A DNA stretch of 64,000 nt from Bacteroidota bacterium (lineage in GTDB: Bacteria > Bacteroidota > Bacteroidia > Cytophagales > Cytophagaceae): NCBI GenBank assembly GCA_023392125.1, contig JAEVZS010000026.1, positions 1 to 64,000 of the forward strand. The letters are read 5' to 3'. The translations under genes were made by a program, and so were the position numbers. Positions 16,108-25,233 of this stretch are shown piece after piece. The notes under the pieces were generated by a model that saw only the letters and a list, made by a program, of their open reading frames with translations, was not told where the DNA came from and ran no database searches. The first letter of the stretch is position 1; every line of letters starts with the position of its first letter.

Positions 16108-18414
16108 ATGAAGAAAACTATACAATGTTTCAAAGATTCTCTCTTTTCTTACCGAAGAATTTCAAAATTGCTGCTTACATCCGGTCTGCTGATCGGACTA
16201 CAAGCTAATTCTCTGGCTGTATCCGGAGTCATCTCGTTCGGCAACGAAGGCTTTGCTGCCGGAGCTGTCATAAACGACAACCATATTTTTAATGTAGCCG
16301 GAATGCAATTCAATGTTTATGCCGCCAACTTTGATGGAACACCCTCCGCTAACGGAAACCTGTATTACGACCCGGGTGATGGTACCGGACCATGGAACAA
16401 GTTCCCGACTGAGTTTGGCGACGGAGGCTTTGTTACAGCTGATGTTGTCAGTGATGTCAACCAGCGCTGGATTGATCCGAAAGCACTTGTAATCAAAACA
16501 GCAGACGGCAAACCCTTTCAACTGAAAAGCTTTAAAGTGCATGACGGAGAATGGAATGCATGGGGAAATTACATCAAAGTATCCGGTTATGTAAACGGAG
16601 CTTTACAAGGTTCTCAGAGCTTCGTGATCAACTCTGCAAACCCACCTTATCACTCTATCGTTACGTTAACCAACGCGATTTTTGCAAACGTGCATGAAGT
16701 GCGTATTACTTTTGATAAAGACAATAGCCCCGGATACTCCGGCCAACCTCAATATGATGGCCTGTTTCATTCTTTCGACACATTTGTTGTGGAGACAGCA
16801 GTGTCCAACTCAGCCCCCTCAGCTTCCAATGTAACCTTTACCGGTACATTAAAAACCGGACAGACTCTGTCCGGCAGTTATGTGTACAGCGATCCGGATT
16901 CAGATCCAGAGAGTAGCTCTGCCTTCAAATGGTTCCGGTCTGATAATGGTTCCGGAGCCAACAAAACAGTGATCAGCAATGCTACTTCGAAAACCTACAC
17001 TCTGGTATCCGCTGATGCCGGCAAATACATCAGTTTCTCAGTAATACCCAACGATGGCACTGATGCAGGAACAGAAGTAGAAAGTGGTTTGCAGGGACCT
17101 GTAATTGTTCCGCAGCCGGATATCCAGATCAAAGGCAACAATGAGATCATCGTTGCTGGTGACAATACTCCGTCTGATGGAGATCATACAGATTTTGGAG
17201 CCGTAGCGACCGCTAGCGGAAATGTATCAAGAGTATTCACCATTGAGAACACAGGTGAGGCTGCTTTACAATTGACAGATTCCGATGGCCAGGGCTTTGT
17301 AAAGCTCTCCGGTCCTCAGGTGGGAGATTTCAGCATCAGTGTTCAACCCTCAGGCACCATCGCAGCAGGGAGATATACAAGCTTTACAGTAGTATTTGAT
17401 CCTTCCGGTCTGGGTGACAGATCAGCTGTTGTAAGCATTGGAAGTAATGATCCTAACGCAGAAAATTATACATTTGCCATAAAAGGCTCCGGTCTGAATA
17501 CCGCTCCTGTCATTACCTCCAATGGCGGGGGAGCCAATGCCTTTGTCAATATTCCCGAAAATACCACAGTCGTCACCAGCGTTGTAGCAACAGATGCAGA
17601 TAATAACCTGATCACATTTGCTATAAGCGGCGGAGCAGACAGAACACTTTTTATCATCGATGCACAGACAGGATTATTGAATTTTAATTCGCCCCCTGAT
17701 TATGAAAATCCTGCCGATACAGACGCAGATGGCACATATGAGGTACAAATCACTGTAAGTGACGGAAACGGTGGAAGCGCTGTGCAGATAATCACTGTTA
17801 CCGTAACCGATGCAGACGATGTTACTCCTGTCATCACAGCCAATGAAGGTATAACCTTAGTAAAGGGCGGAGATTTTATCATAAGCGGTGCCGACCTTCA
17901 GGCTGATGATGAGGATACTGACAATGATGCGCTGGTATACGTCATTACAAACGATCCTGTCAATGGCCGGCTGGAACTTCTGACCATCCCGGGCATCAGC
18001 ATAAGCAGCTTCACGCAGGCTCAGCTTAATGCAGATCAGGTAGTTTATGTACACAACAATACCAATTCCGATACAGACAGCTTTACTTTTGATGTGGAGG
18101 ACGGGGCCGGAAATAACCTTACCGGCCAAGTCTTCAATATCTCAATATCTCCGATTACCGCAATAAACCAGCCTTCGGGAGCTGGTGCAATCGAGATCTA
18201 TCCTAATCCTGTTGCGAATCTCCTGACACTGAAATCAGGCAACACCGGCAATCAGGAAGTAGTGATCTTTAACAGTCATGGAACCAAAGTACTTCACTTT
18301 GCCGGCGTCAAGGACACTGCCCGCATAGATGTTTCCACTCTTCCGGCAGGTGTGTATCACATCAGCCTGAAATCAGAAACAGGTATTCGTGTAAGCAGAT
18401 TTGTTAAAAAGTAG
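16108..18414 (+). CDS. Secreted modular surface protein (HYDIN/ASPM-type, cadherin-like and CSPG-like domains) with T9SS type A tail
   Basis: The product has 768 residues. An extended signal region (residues 1-37, with LLLTSGLLIGLQANSLAVSG) leads to an N-terminal beta-sandwich of about 200 residues that resembles lectin-like domains (FQLKSFKVHDGEWNAWGNYIKVSGY). An Ig-like segment follows at about 235-330, then a choice-of-anchor D/HYDIN-type domain (about 330-467; DFGAVATASGNVSRVF, VVFDPSG). Next come a cadherin-like repeat (about 470-570; PENTTVVTSVVATDAD, ITVSDGNGG) and a CSPG-like repeat (about 575-690; ANEGITLVKGG, DSFTFDVEDGAGN). The C-terminal 75 residues (IEIYPNPVANLLTLKSG ... GIRVSRFVKK) are a T9SS type A sorting domain. 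Calcium-dependent adhesion is plausible from the DxD/DxN motifs. No enzymatic motif is seen. Confidence 0.85.
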   Translation: MKKTIQCFKDSLFSYRRISKLLLTSGLLIGLQANSLAVSGVISFGNEGFAAGAVINDNHIFNVAGMQFNVYAANFDGTPSANGNLYYDPGDGTGPWNKFPTEFGDGGFVTADVVSDVNQRWIDPKALVIKTADGKPFQLKSFKVHDGEWNAWGNYIKVSGYVNGALQGSQSFVINSANPPYHSIVTLTNAIFANVHEVRITFDKDNSPGYSGQPQYDGLFHSFDTFVVETAVSNSAPSASNVTFTGTLKTGQTLSGSYVYSDPDSDPESSSAFKWFRSDNGSGANKTVISNATSKTYTLVSADAGKYISFSVIPNDGTDAGTEVESGLQGPVIVPQPDIQIKGNNEIIVAGDNTPSDGDHTDFGAVATASGNVSRVFTIENTGEAALQLTDSDGQGFVKLSGPQVGDFSISVQPSGTIAAGRYTSFTVVFDPSGLGDRSAVVSIGSNDPNAENYTFAIKGSGLNTAPVITSNGGGANAFVNIPENTTVVTSVVATDADNNLITFAISGGADRTLFIIDAQTGLLNFNSPPDYENPADTDADGTYEVQITVSDGNGGSAVQIITVTVTDADDVTPVITANEGITLVKGGDFIISGADLQADDEDTDNDALVYVITNDPVNGRLELLTIPGISISSFTQAQLNADQVVYVHNNTNSDTDSFTFDVEDGAGNNLTGQVFNISISPITAINQPSGAGAIEIYPNPVANLLTLKSGNTGNQEVVIFNSHGTKVLHFAGVKDTARIDVSTLPAGVYHISLKSETGIRVSRFVKK

Positions 18415-18437
18415 AAAAGCAGACAACAAAGTTTTGA

Positions 18438-18470
18438 GCCCCGTTGGTGTACGAGCCAATGGGGCCTTTT
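18438..18470 (+). terminator. Intrinsic terminator of the cadherin-like protein gene
   Basis: The stem GCCCCGTTGG (18438-18447) pairs with CCAATGGGGC (18456-18465) with one wobble, followed by CTTTTATTTT. It lies 24 bp after the stop codon. Confidence 0.85.
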
Positions 18471-18554
18471 ATTTTCATCTGTTGTTGATTTCTATTAGCT
18501 AAGCGAGTGTGTTTTGCCGTTGCTATGTCTTATGACCAGCCACCTGGCTTCATT

Positions 18555-21245
18555 TTATTCTTTAATAAACTTGAAGACCTGAATATCCTTATCAGTCTTT
18601 ATTTTCAGCAAATAAACTCCTTTTGGCAGATCGCTAATATCGATCTGCTGATCTTTTAAGTTCAGTTTTTTCATTCTATCTCCTGTCTCCGAAATGATTT
18701 CAGCATTCCCCGCATATATTCCATCTATATGCAGGATGGTAGTTGCCGGATTGGGGTAAACGGATAAAGTGCTCTTTTTCCCGCCATCTTTAAGCTTAAC
18801 CGCCAATGCGTGCTCCGCTTTCTTTAAAACTACGGAGGTGAAAGACGCCAGCGATATTGGCTTTGTTATTTTCTTTCCGGACTGATGAACATATCCTTCC
18901 GGAATACCCAGTTCGATGTCGCCGGAGCTTGTATTTACAAAAAGCTTTGTCTTGCTTGTCGGCAGTGTTTCCAGTGTATCAGAATGTATTTCCTGTAGTG
19001 TCACATCGCTCAGGTAATAATCGCCATCAAACGAAGTGGAATGAAAAATCAGGGAAGCCTCTGTATCCAAACCCGCGAGAAATGGAATCGCATACTCCCC
19101 AACCTCTGTAGTAAATGAAAAGCCCAGTGTGCCAGGAATAGTCGTGGACCTGAAAGGCGACGAGGATTCATTGATGGCAATCTTTGCATGACCGGTCCCC
19201 TTCCCGAGAGCTTTGAAACGCAGCAAATAGTTTTTTCCCTGTTTCAGATCAAAATTTGATGTTCCCAGATGGCTTCCGGAAAAGGTAGCAGGGCTTTCAT
19301 AATGCGCCCATATTGCATTATTCCGGAAAGCCTGATGGGTAACAGCCACAAATTTAAAACTATCACTATCGTAATCCCACCACCATCCGGTACCTGAATC
19401 AAAATGGGAATTCCTTATCAGATTCTCACCGGGTTGAATACTTCCATATGACCTTCCGCCATCAAAAGTGTTGCTGCTATTGATATCCTGCCCTGTTCTG
19501 CTTTGCCATTGTTCAAACGTAAGCATCTCTGTACGATGGTCATAAAACGGGGTCGGTTGCTCGATATATTCCAGAAAGAACGTCTTTTCAGAATATGGGT
19601 GGTTGTAACTATTATTGCTAAAACCGGCAAAACCATCGATATCGGCCACATCAGAGATCATCTCAACCAACAGACTGCTTGGGTAAATCCCCTGAAAACT
19701 ATTATATTCTACTTTGTTATTGCTCACAATGTCTCCATAGTAAGGCCTGCCTTCCACAACCAATAGCTGGGTACGCGTATTGTTGTAGAGCGTATTGCGG
19801 GAGACAAGATTGTCATGCGCGTTGTGAAGCATCAATCCCACATCACATGATTTCACTGTGTTATGCATAACTTCCATATGATGAGATTTGTCGTCGATGT
19901 ATATCCCGAAGTTCATGATGCCATCAATAAATCCGGTACCGGCACCAGTACTAAACAGATCGTGAACATAGTTGTGATGAATCTTTCCGTTTTTGGCGCT
20001 CCAGCAATATATGCCTCCACAGTCGTTTTTGGTGAGACCTGCACGGGCAACTTCATTGTATCGGATTTCGCAGCCTGCGCCGGAAGATATACTTATGCCG
20101 GTATAGCCTGTACTGTCTACTTTGTTCCACTCGATAAGAGAGCTGTCCGGCACTATAATTCCTATATACCCCATATCATGCATCATGCCTTCTCCGGGAA
20201 TCAGTCCGGTTTTTGAAACCGTATTGTGGGCGATATGCGCCTTCCTGCCTCCTAAAAGGTTGACAGCGCTATTAAGCACATCGGAAAAACGACAGTGAAG
20301 GACAGAAATCTCTGTATTCATGGAACTCCATGATTTCGCTCCGCCCACTCCGTCATTGCCCAGCTTATTAAAATCACACCTACGGATGCGAATATTGCTG
20401 TTGTCGTTTAATGAAATGCCGTCAACCCGGTAGTCCTGAAACCAAATATCTTCGATATGGATGTGAGAAATATTCTTTGCAAGAAAAATTCCGTCATTAA
20501 ACAATGCGATCAGGACAGAATCAATGGTTTTATCGAACAGATACAGCGAGTCAATGGAAGCATCAAAATACCATTCATTTTCAAGATCCAGAAAGTCCCG
20601 GTGATGGGATAGAAAAAAGCCATGAAATGTCGTAAAATCATATGAGTTATGAAAGCCCAGTGTTGCTCCGACACGAATCTCTGAATCAGTGACTGATAAA
20701 ACCGGGAAACGGTCAATTACCCAGCCTTCGGTTCTGGCAACTACAATCGCGCCTTCCAGATTTGCCCCTGCAATCAGGCCATCACTGAATGTAAAGGATT
20801 CATGTCCGGAGGTCTCTTGCATTGCAATGTATCCCTCGTTTGGATACCGAGCGGGCACTAGTATTGTTTCACCGGAAGAAATTAAATTATCATATAGTTG
20901 ACAATCAGGACAATATACACCACCGTTGTCGGAAACATCAAACCATTCGCTTCCGGTAAATACTGGCTTGACGCCGTTGCCATATGCGGATATGACAATC
21001 GGGTTTGCCGGGTTCCCGGAAGCGGATATCTTCAATGTGCCTGAGTATCGCCCCCCTCTTTCAAACAGAATGCTATCACCGGGACCCAACATTTTAGTAT
21101 TAATTGCCTGAATGCTTCGCAAAGCCTCCCCCGGAGACTGTCCGGTATTATCATCGTGGCCGCCGGGTGATACATAATACGTAGCCGCAAATCCTGGAAG
21201 CACGGCAACAGTAAGCATAGAAAAAAGTACTAAAAAAGATCTCAT
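18555..21245 (-). CDS. Secreted right-handed parallel beta-helix protein (polysaccharide-lyase-like) with T9SS type A tail
   Basis: The product has 896 residues with a signal peptide (MRSFLVLFSMLTVAVLPGFA). The first mature segment, TYYVSPGGHDDNTGQSPGEAL, is the usual opening of Bacteroidota pectate-lyase-like beta-helices. Turns of the helix are visible over about residues 240-500 (IRIRRCDFNKLGNDGVGG, IEWNKVDSTGYTGISI, IRYNEVARAGL, KIHHNYVHDL, NTVKSCDVGLML, NLVSRNTLYNN). A carbohydrate-binding-like beta-sandwich follows (about 610-740; ENLIRNSHFDSGTGW). The last 75 residues (LSVYPNPATTILHIDG ... DKDIQVFKFIKE) form a T9SS type A sorting domain. The family includes lyases and hydrolases of uronic polysaccharides. 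The catalytic residues are not conserved enough for me to name a substrate. Confidence 0.85.
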   Translation of the reverse strand: MRSFLVLFSMLTVAVLPGFAATYYVSPGGHDDNTGQSPGEALRSIQAINTKMLGPGDSILFERGGRYSGTLKISASGNPANPIVISAYGNGVKPVFTGSEWFDVSDNGGVYCPDCQLYDNLISSGETILVPARYPNEGYIAMQETSGHESFTFSDGLIAGANLEGAIVVARTEGWVIDRFPVLSVTDSEIRVGATLGFHNSYDFTTFHGFFLSHHRDFLDLENEWYFDASIDSLYLFDKTIDSVLIALFNDGIFLAKNISHIHIEDIWFQDYRVDGISLNDNSNIRIRRCDFNKLGNDGVGGAKSWSSMNTEISVLHCRFSDVLNSAVNLLGGRKAHIAHNTVSKTGLIPGEGMMHDMGYIGIIVPDSSLIEWNKVDSTGYTGISISSGAGCEIRYNEVARAGLTKNDCGGIYCWSAKNGKIHHNYVHDLFSTGAGTGFIDGIMNFGIYIDDKSHHMEVMHNTVKSCDVGLMLHNAHDNLVSRNTLYNNTRTQLLVVEGRPYYGDIVSNNKVEYNSFQGIYPSSLLVEMISDVADIDGFAGFSNNSYNHPYSEKTFFLEYIEQPTPFYDHRTEMLTFEQWQSRTGQDINSSNTFDGGRSYGSIQPGENLIRNSHFDSGTGWWWDYDSDSFKFVAVTHQAFRNNAIWAHYESPATFSGSHLGTSNFDLKQGKNYLLRFKALGKGTGHAKIAINESSSPFRSTTIPGTLGFSFTTEVGEYAIPFLAGLDTEASLIFHSTSFDGDYYLSDVTLQEIHSDTLETLPTSKTKLFVNTSSGDIELGIPEGYVHQSGKKITKPISLASFTSVVLKKAEHALAVKLKDGGKKSTLSVYPNPATTILHIDGIYAGNAEIISETGDRMKKLNLKDQQIDISDLPKGVYLLKIKTDKDIQVFKFIKE

Positions 21246-21650
21246 AGTTTTCCGGATAATTTTTCGAATTGAAAGTTATCAACTAGTCCGGATTAGTAGT
21301 TTACAAAAAAACAGAAACACTTTTCAATTTATGCTAAAAACTAACAATCAATATTTTAACAAAAAAAGAGAAAGGAATCTTGTCCGGAATATAATCTCTT
21401 CCGGCAGAATCTCCCCACCGATAACCCTCAAGGAGTCCTCGCATAACTATCATCCGATCGAAACACGACTATATTGGCCGCTACCGCAGCGAAGAGAAAT
21501 TTCCCGTTATCAGCATCCAACCGGACTATTGGGCAGGACAAACCCTCAAGCTATTGAATAACCGAACGGATTTGCAAGGAAAAAATGCATTTGGCCTGAT
21601 ATGGTTGATGCTGATACATATTCAACTCAAAATACGTATCTTGCACAGCA
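21246..21650. other. Divergent spacer between the beta-helix gene and the second Crp/Fnr gene
   Basis: The first 120 bp beside the beta-helix start are AT-rich and should carry its promoter. The rest (about 21380-21650) is more balanced in composition and has open stretches in two frames, but neither has a convincing start or known motif, so no gene is called. Confidence 0.45.
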
Positions 21651-22298
21651 ATGCCACATGACGAGAAATCTCCTATATCTACCGGGCAAATGCCGGCCGG
21701 ATCGGAACTGATACAGTACCTCTCTCAATACATTTCTCTGACAGAAGACGAAGCCAAAGAGCTTCTGAACGAACTGGATATACGCCATTACCGGAAAGGA
21801 GAAATATTGATCAGGGAAGGAGACATTCCTGAGCTATGCTATTTTATACTCAGAGGCTGTGTCAGACAGTACTACATAATAGACGGAGAAGAAAGAACCA
21901 CTGAGTTTTATACCGAAGGCCAGCCATTTGCCGTATTTCAGGGAAAGAATCCCGTCAAAAAGTCTCCGTTTTTTCTCTCCTGCCTCGAAGATTGCATAAT
22001 GTCGGTCGGTCCTATTCCTCAGGAAGACTCCAATGTCGATCCCAGATTTATGTCTGTCTGTATGAAAGCTGCAGAAGACGAGCTCTGCAGAACTCAGGAA
22101 ACACTCCATATGTTCCGGCTTACCAATCCCGAAGAGCGGTACCTCGAATTAATGCAGACAAAACCCACTTTGATTGAACGGGTTCCCCAATACTATCTGG
22201 CCAGCTATCTTGGCATAAAACCGGAATCTCTTAGCCGAATCCGCAGAAGACTCAGCAAAAGAAAGGGGAACGTTCAGGATCGCCCGAATCTTTCTTAA
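21651..22298 (+). CDS. Crp/Fnr-family transcriptional regulator (second copy)
   Basis: The 215-residue protein has a beta-roll effector domain (about residues 45-150; YRKGEILIREGDIPELCYFILRG) and the C-terminal recognition helix YYLASYLGIKPESLSRIRRR. The layout is the same as the regulator at 3092-3673, but sequence identity looks modest. The N-terminal extension of about 25 residues is Ser/Pro-rich. The start ATG is directly preceded by an A-rich leader, and the signal for cAMP binding is incomplete. It is followed 71 bp downstream by an outer-membrane protein gene in the same direction, a possible target or operon partner. Confidence 0.88.
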   Translation: MPHDEKSPISTGQMPAGSELIQYLSQYISLTEDEAKELLNELDIRHYRKGEILIREGDIPELCYFILRGCVRQYYIIDGEERTTEFYTEGQPFAVFQGKNPVKKSPFFLSCLEDCIMSVGPIPQEDSNVDPRFMSVCMKAAEDELCRTQETLHMFRLTNPEERYLELMQTKPTLIERVPQYYLASYLGIKPESLSRIRRRLSKRKGNVQDRPNLS

Positions 22299-22369
22299 CC
22301 AAAGTCAACCGTTTTTTTTCCTGGCTACCCCTATGTTTGCACTGTTTCCATAACCTAACAGTGTTGCAT

Positions 22370-23050
22370 ATGAATATCCCCTTTTGGAAAATCCTGCTTC
22401 TTATCATGCTGACAAACAATATGGCAGCAATCGCGTCCGACAATGGTCCGATATATTACAGACCACTGATTGTAAAACAGAATCCGACCCAAAAGGAAAC
22501 CGGGAAATTTCTCCAAAATACCTTTTCAGACTCGTCCGGTTTTGGCAGCAAACGTTTGTTTTATATTGAGACAGACCCAAGCGCTTTATTCTTCAATGGC
22601 TTCACCCTGCAATTTAGAAGAAGCACATTGTTCCGAAATAAAATGATTTTCGGTATCGGATATTATTGTGCAGATCTGCCGGACTTCTGGATCAATGCCA
22701 ATCCGCAGAATCAAGATAAGGGCTGGACTGCCAGAGTAAAAAACGGTGTGGATATTACAGCCGATTATCACCTGTTCAGAGCCAACAGGGGGCTGTTTGC
22801 AGGAGCAGCAGTATCACTGTATCATTTTGAAGCCGGACGCCTCGGTATGAAAGTCCGGTTCAACAGCCTGGTACCCGCCCTCCGGCTTGGATATATGTGG
22901 CGGCCATTCAACAACTTTCTTTATATTCTGCCCGTAGCAGCGATAGCTTATAATATAAAAGCATCCGGCGTTAACACAATCGCGGGGGAATCGCTGGTTA
23001 TAAAGAAACGGGCTTTTGCCCCCACGGTCAATCTTGGGGTAAGCTTCTGA
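22370..23050 (+). CDS. Predicted outer-membrane beta-barrel protein
   Basis: About 226 residues start MNIPFWKILLLIMLTNNMAA, a signal peptide. The ATG at 22370 is preferred to an in-frame TTG at 22337. The mature protein shows alternating hydrophobic/polar strands with aromatic girdle residues (FFNGFTLQFRR, MIFGIGYYCADL, GVDITADYHLFRA, VPALRLGYMWRPF) and ends FAPTVNLGVSF, where the final Phe is the usual sorting signal of barrels. This suggests an 8- to 10-stranded barrel. No family name is recognised. The stop lies only 8 bp before repeat copy 2. Confidence 0.65.
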   Translation: MNIPFWKILLLIMLTNNMAAIASDNGPIYYRPLIVKQNPTQKETGKFLQNTFSDSSGFGSKRLFYIETDPSALFFNGFTLQFRRSTLFRNKMIFGIGYYCADLPDFWINANPQNQDKGWTARVKNGVDITADYHLFRANRGLFAGAAVSLYHFEAGRLGMKVRFNSLVPALRLGYMWRPFNNFLYILPVAAIAYNIKASGVNTIAGESLVIKKRAFAPTVNLGVSF

Positions 23051-23058
23051 ACAATCCC

Positions 23059-23241
23059 GGACCAGATAAACGTTTTTATGAATTGTCAGGATTAAGCAAT
23101 TATTTCACTATACACTGATTTCATAGCTACTTTTAATTATCAGAAGGAGGAAGCTTAAAGCTTAATGCTCAAAGATCGTTGTGTCAGCGAAAGCTGATTA
23201 TCAGTCTTCAAATAGGCTATTGCAATTTAAGCGTCTGGTCC
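23059..23241 (+). repeat. Intergenic repeat element, copy 2 (diverged, shorter)
   Basis: The termini GGACCAGA (23059-23066) and TCTGGTCC (23234-23241) form a perfect 8-bp inverted repeat. The internal block AAGCTTAATGCTCAAAGAT (about 23158-23176) and the right end TTTAAGCGTCTGGTCC correspond to AAGCTTAAGGCTCAAAGAT and TTAAGCGCCTGATCC of copy 1 (3957-4223, minus). Both arms changed together (GGATCAG/CTGATCC versus GGACCAG/CTGGTCC), so pairing is preserved. About 110 bp of the copy 1 centre is missing here. Confidence 0.55.
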
Positions 23242-23267
23242 TGTAAATTATATATCAGACTTTTACT

Positions 23268-24239
23268 ATGAATACGATGAAAGCAGCTTTTTACACGCAA
23301 TACGGTAGTCCGGATAACATTTCCGTGGAAAATATCTCAACTCCGAATCCGGGAGATCATGATTTGCTGATTGAAGTCCACGCTGCCACTGTCAACCGAA
23401 GTGATTGCGCCATACTGGAAGGCTCCTGGATAATACGATTGCTTACAGGATTGTCCAAACCTAAAAAACCTGTACCTGGTACTGACTTTGCCGGCAGAGT
23501 AGCGCAAACAGGTAAAAAGGTAAGCGGATTTAAACCCGGAGACAGAATATTCGGCTTCTTTGATATGGGCCTTATGTCGCATGCCGAATATCTGACAGTC
23601 CGTCCCACAAAAGCCATCCGACATATTCCCGAAGGCTTATCGTATGCAGATGCGGTATCATCACTTGAAGGCGTGCATTACGCTATTAATTTTATTAATA
23701 AGGTAAAAACCCATCCCGGACAGAAAGTTCTGATCAATGGCGCCACGGGAGCTATCGGATCAGCGCTTGTGCAATTATCCCGGTTTTACGGGCTGGAAAT
23801 AACGGCCACCTGCCGCACCGAACATATTGAGATTGTAAAAAAGCTTGGTGCCCGTCAGGTAATCGACTATACCAAAGAAAGCTTTCTGAAGACGGAAGAA
23901 AGGTATGATTATGTATTTGACGCGGTCGGAAAAAGTACCTTCGGCCTATGCAAAAGCATATTAAAAGCAGGCGGAGTTTATATATCCTCTGAGCTTGGTC
24001 CCCGGGCAGAAAACCCATTTCTCGCACTCATCACCCAAATAGCAGGTAGCAAAAAAGTAAAATTTCCCATTCCCTTTGATGTGGGAGCGAGCATCACATT
24101 TATTCTGGATCTGATCGAAAAAGGGAGATTCCAGCCGCTCATAGACCGGACCTATACTCTAGATGAGATACAGGAAGCTTTCAGCTACGTAGCTTCCGGC
24201 CAGAAAGCAGGCAATGTTGTTCTTCTCATTAAGAAATAG
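23268..24239 (+). CDS. Zinc-independent MDR-family NAD(P)-dependent alcohol dehydrogenase / quinone oxidoreductase
   Basis: The 323-residue enzyme has an N-terminal GroES-like catalytic domain (about 1-125; MKAAFYTQYGSPDNI, HAATVNRSDCAILEG, PVPGTDFAGRV) and a Rossmann domain (about 125-275). The nucleotide-binding motif is KVLINGATGAIGSALVQLS, the AxGxxGxxxxQ type of quinone reductases. The structural zinc cysteines are absent, as in the QOR subgroup. The end AGNVVLLIKK is typical. It probably reduces quinones or enones with NADPH in the cytoplasm; the substrate is unknown. It converges with the PorP/SprF gene with only 9 bp between the stops. Confidence 0.88.
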   Translation: MNTMKAAFYTQYGSPDNISVENISTPNPGDHDLLIEVHAATVNRSDCAILEGSWIIRLLTGLSKPKKPVPGTDFAGRVAQTGKKVSGFKPGDRIFGFFDMGLMSHAEYLTVRPTKAIRHIPEGLSYADAVSSLEGVHYAINFINKVKTHPGQKVLINGATGAIGSALVQLSRFYGLEITATCRTEHIEIVKKLGARQVIDYTKESFLKTEERYDYVFDAVGKSTFGLCKSILKAGGVYISSELGPRAENPFLALITQIAGSKKVKFPIPFDVGASITFILDLIEKGRFQPLIDRTYTLDEIQEAFSYVASGQKAGNVVLLIKK

Positions 24240-24248
24240 TGAAATATC

Positions 24249-25226
24249 TCACCAGTACTTTGAAGGACACACAATCTTGCGGGGTGGCGGCAGCTTCATA
24301 CCCAGTATGATTTCATGACTGCCATAATTGTGTTTTCTGATCGCGGTCACCGACCATTCAAAGGCGTAGCTTGCACAAAACATTTTGCTGATATCCAGCC
24401 CTGCGAATACATTCACCGCTTCCAGCATCCGGAATGAGCCCCCATACCAGTATTTGTTATATTGGGTTATCTTGACATTCAGATCCATCGACAAGGGTGC
24501 ATACTGGACATATTTCAGCATAACGGAAGGCATGATTTTCAGATCCGAATGCGGTTGAAAAATAACTCCTGAACTAAGAAACACATGACGGTTGTACCTG
24601 CCATAAAAGATTTCATGGTTATAATCCAGATTTCTGAAGCTGATATCATTGTTAAGAATCGGCGATACCGCCAGCGTAACGAAGTACAATGGATTGTACA
24701 GAACAGCGCCAAATTGAAAATCCGGTATTAAACCGGTATTCAGGCTCCGATTAAACAGGGCATCCGTATCATCATCAATATTTTTCCAGTAGTCCACATC
24801 CGTTTGCAATTGCTTAAAACCGACAAAGGCCCCTACGGAAATACGGGTTTCCTTAGAGACCGGAAAGTTGTATGCATAAGCACCCAGAACCGAAGTGCGT
24901 TTCAGCGGACCAGTCCGATCCCTGAATACCTGGGCCCCGATACCATGCCAGTAGCGCCGGACCTTTCTCTTTTGTATAAATTTGCTTTCCCTCCCTACTG
25001 CCTTGTGGGCAGAAATGTAATAAGTAACCGGCGCTCCTTCAAACCCGGTCCATTGGTTACGGTATCCCACATACATATCCAGAAACCCTTCGGTACCGGC
25101 AATTGCCGGGTTCAGGACAAACTGATTGATCATGTACTGCGAATACTGCTGAATCTGCTGCGCCCGGACAGCCAATCCCTGATACAGCAGCATAATCAGG
25201 ACAGTATTTCTAACAATTAATCTCAT
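24249..25226 (-). CDS. PorP/SprF family T9SS-associated outer-membrane protein
   Basis: The product has 325 residues with a signal peptide (to about residue 22, AVRAQQ). It has the signature start of the family: QQYSQYMINQFVLNPAIAGT, GYRNQWTGFEGAPVTYYIS, then barrel strands such as VLGAYAYNFPVS and ISVGAFVGFKQLQ. PorP/SprF proteins are 14-stranded outer-membrane partners that receive or anchor type B T9SS cargo. The gene starts 7 bp after the stop of the large type B protein upstream, the usual cargo-anchor pairing, so it is very likely the dedicated partner of that protein. Confidence 0.92.
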   Translation of the reverse strand: MRLIVRNTVLIMLLYQGLAVRAQQIQQYSQYMINQFVLNPAIAGTEGFLDMYVGYRNQWTGFEGAPVTYYISAHKAVGRESKFIQKRKVRRYWHGIGAQVFRDRTGPLKRTSVLGAYAYNFPVSKETRISVGAFVGFKQLQTDVDYWKNIDDDTDALFNRSLNTGLIPDFQFGAVLYNPLYFVTLAVSPILNNDISFRNLDYNHEIFYGRYNRHVFLSSGVIFQPHSDLKIMPSVMLKYVQYAPLSMDLNVKITQYNKYWYGGSFRMLEAVNVFAGLDISKMFCASYAFEWSVTAIRKHNYGSHEIILGMKLPPPRKIVCPSKYW

Positions 25227-25233
25227 CAGGTTT

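Noticed and set aside
21331..21650. Open frames between the beta-helix gene and the Crp/Fnr gene
   Set aside because: One frame has an ATG but no recognisable sequence; the other looks coding-like near its end but lacks a start and overlaps the Crp/Fnr start. Not enough to call a gene.
23059..23241. Known riboswitch in the spacer before the quinone-reductase-like gene
   Set aside because: No conserved riboswitch core was recognised; the stretch is better explained as the diverged copy of the repeat at 3957-4223.
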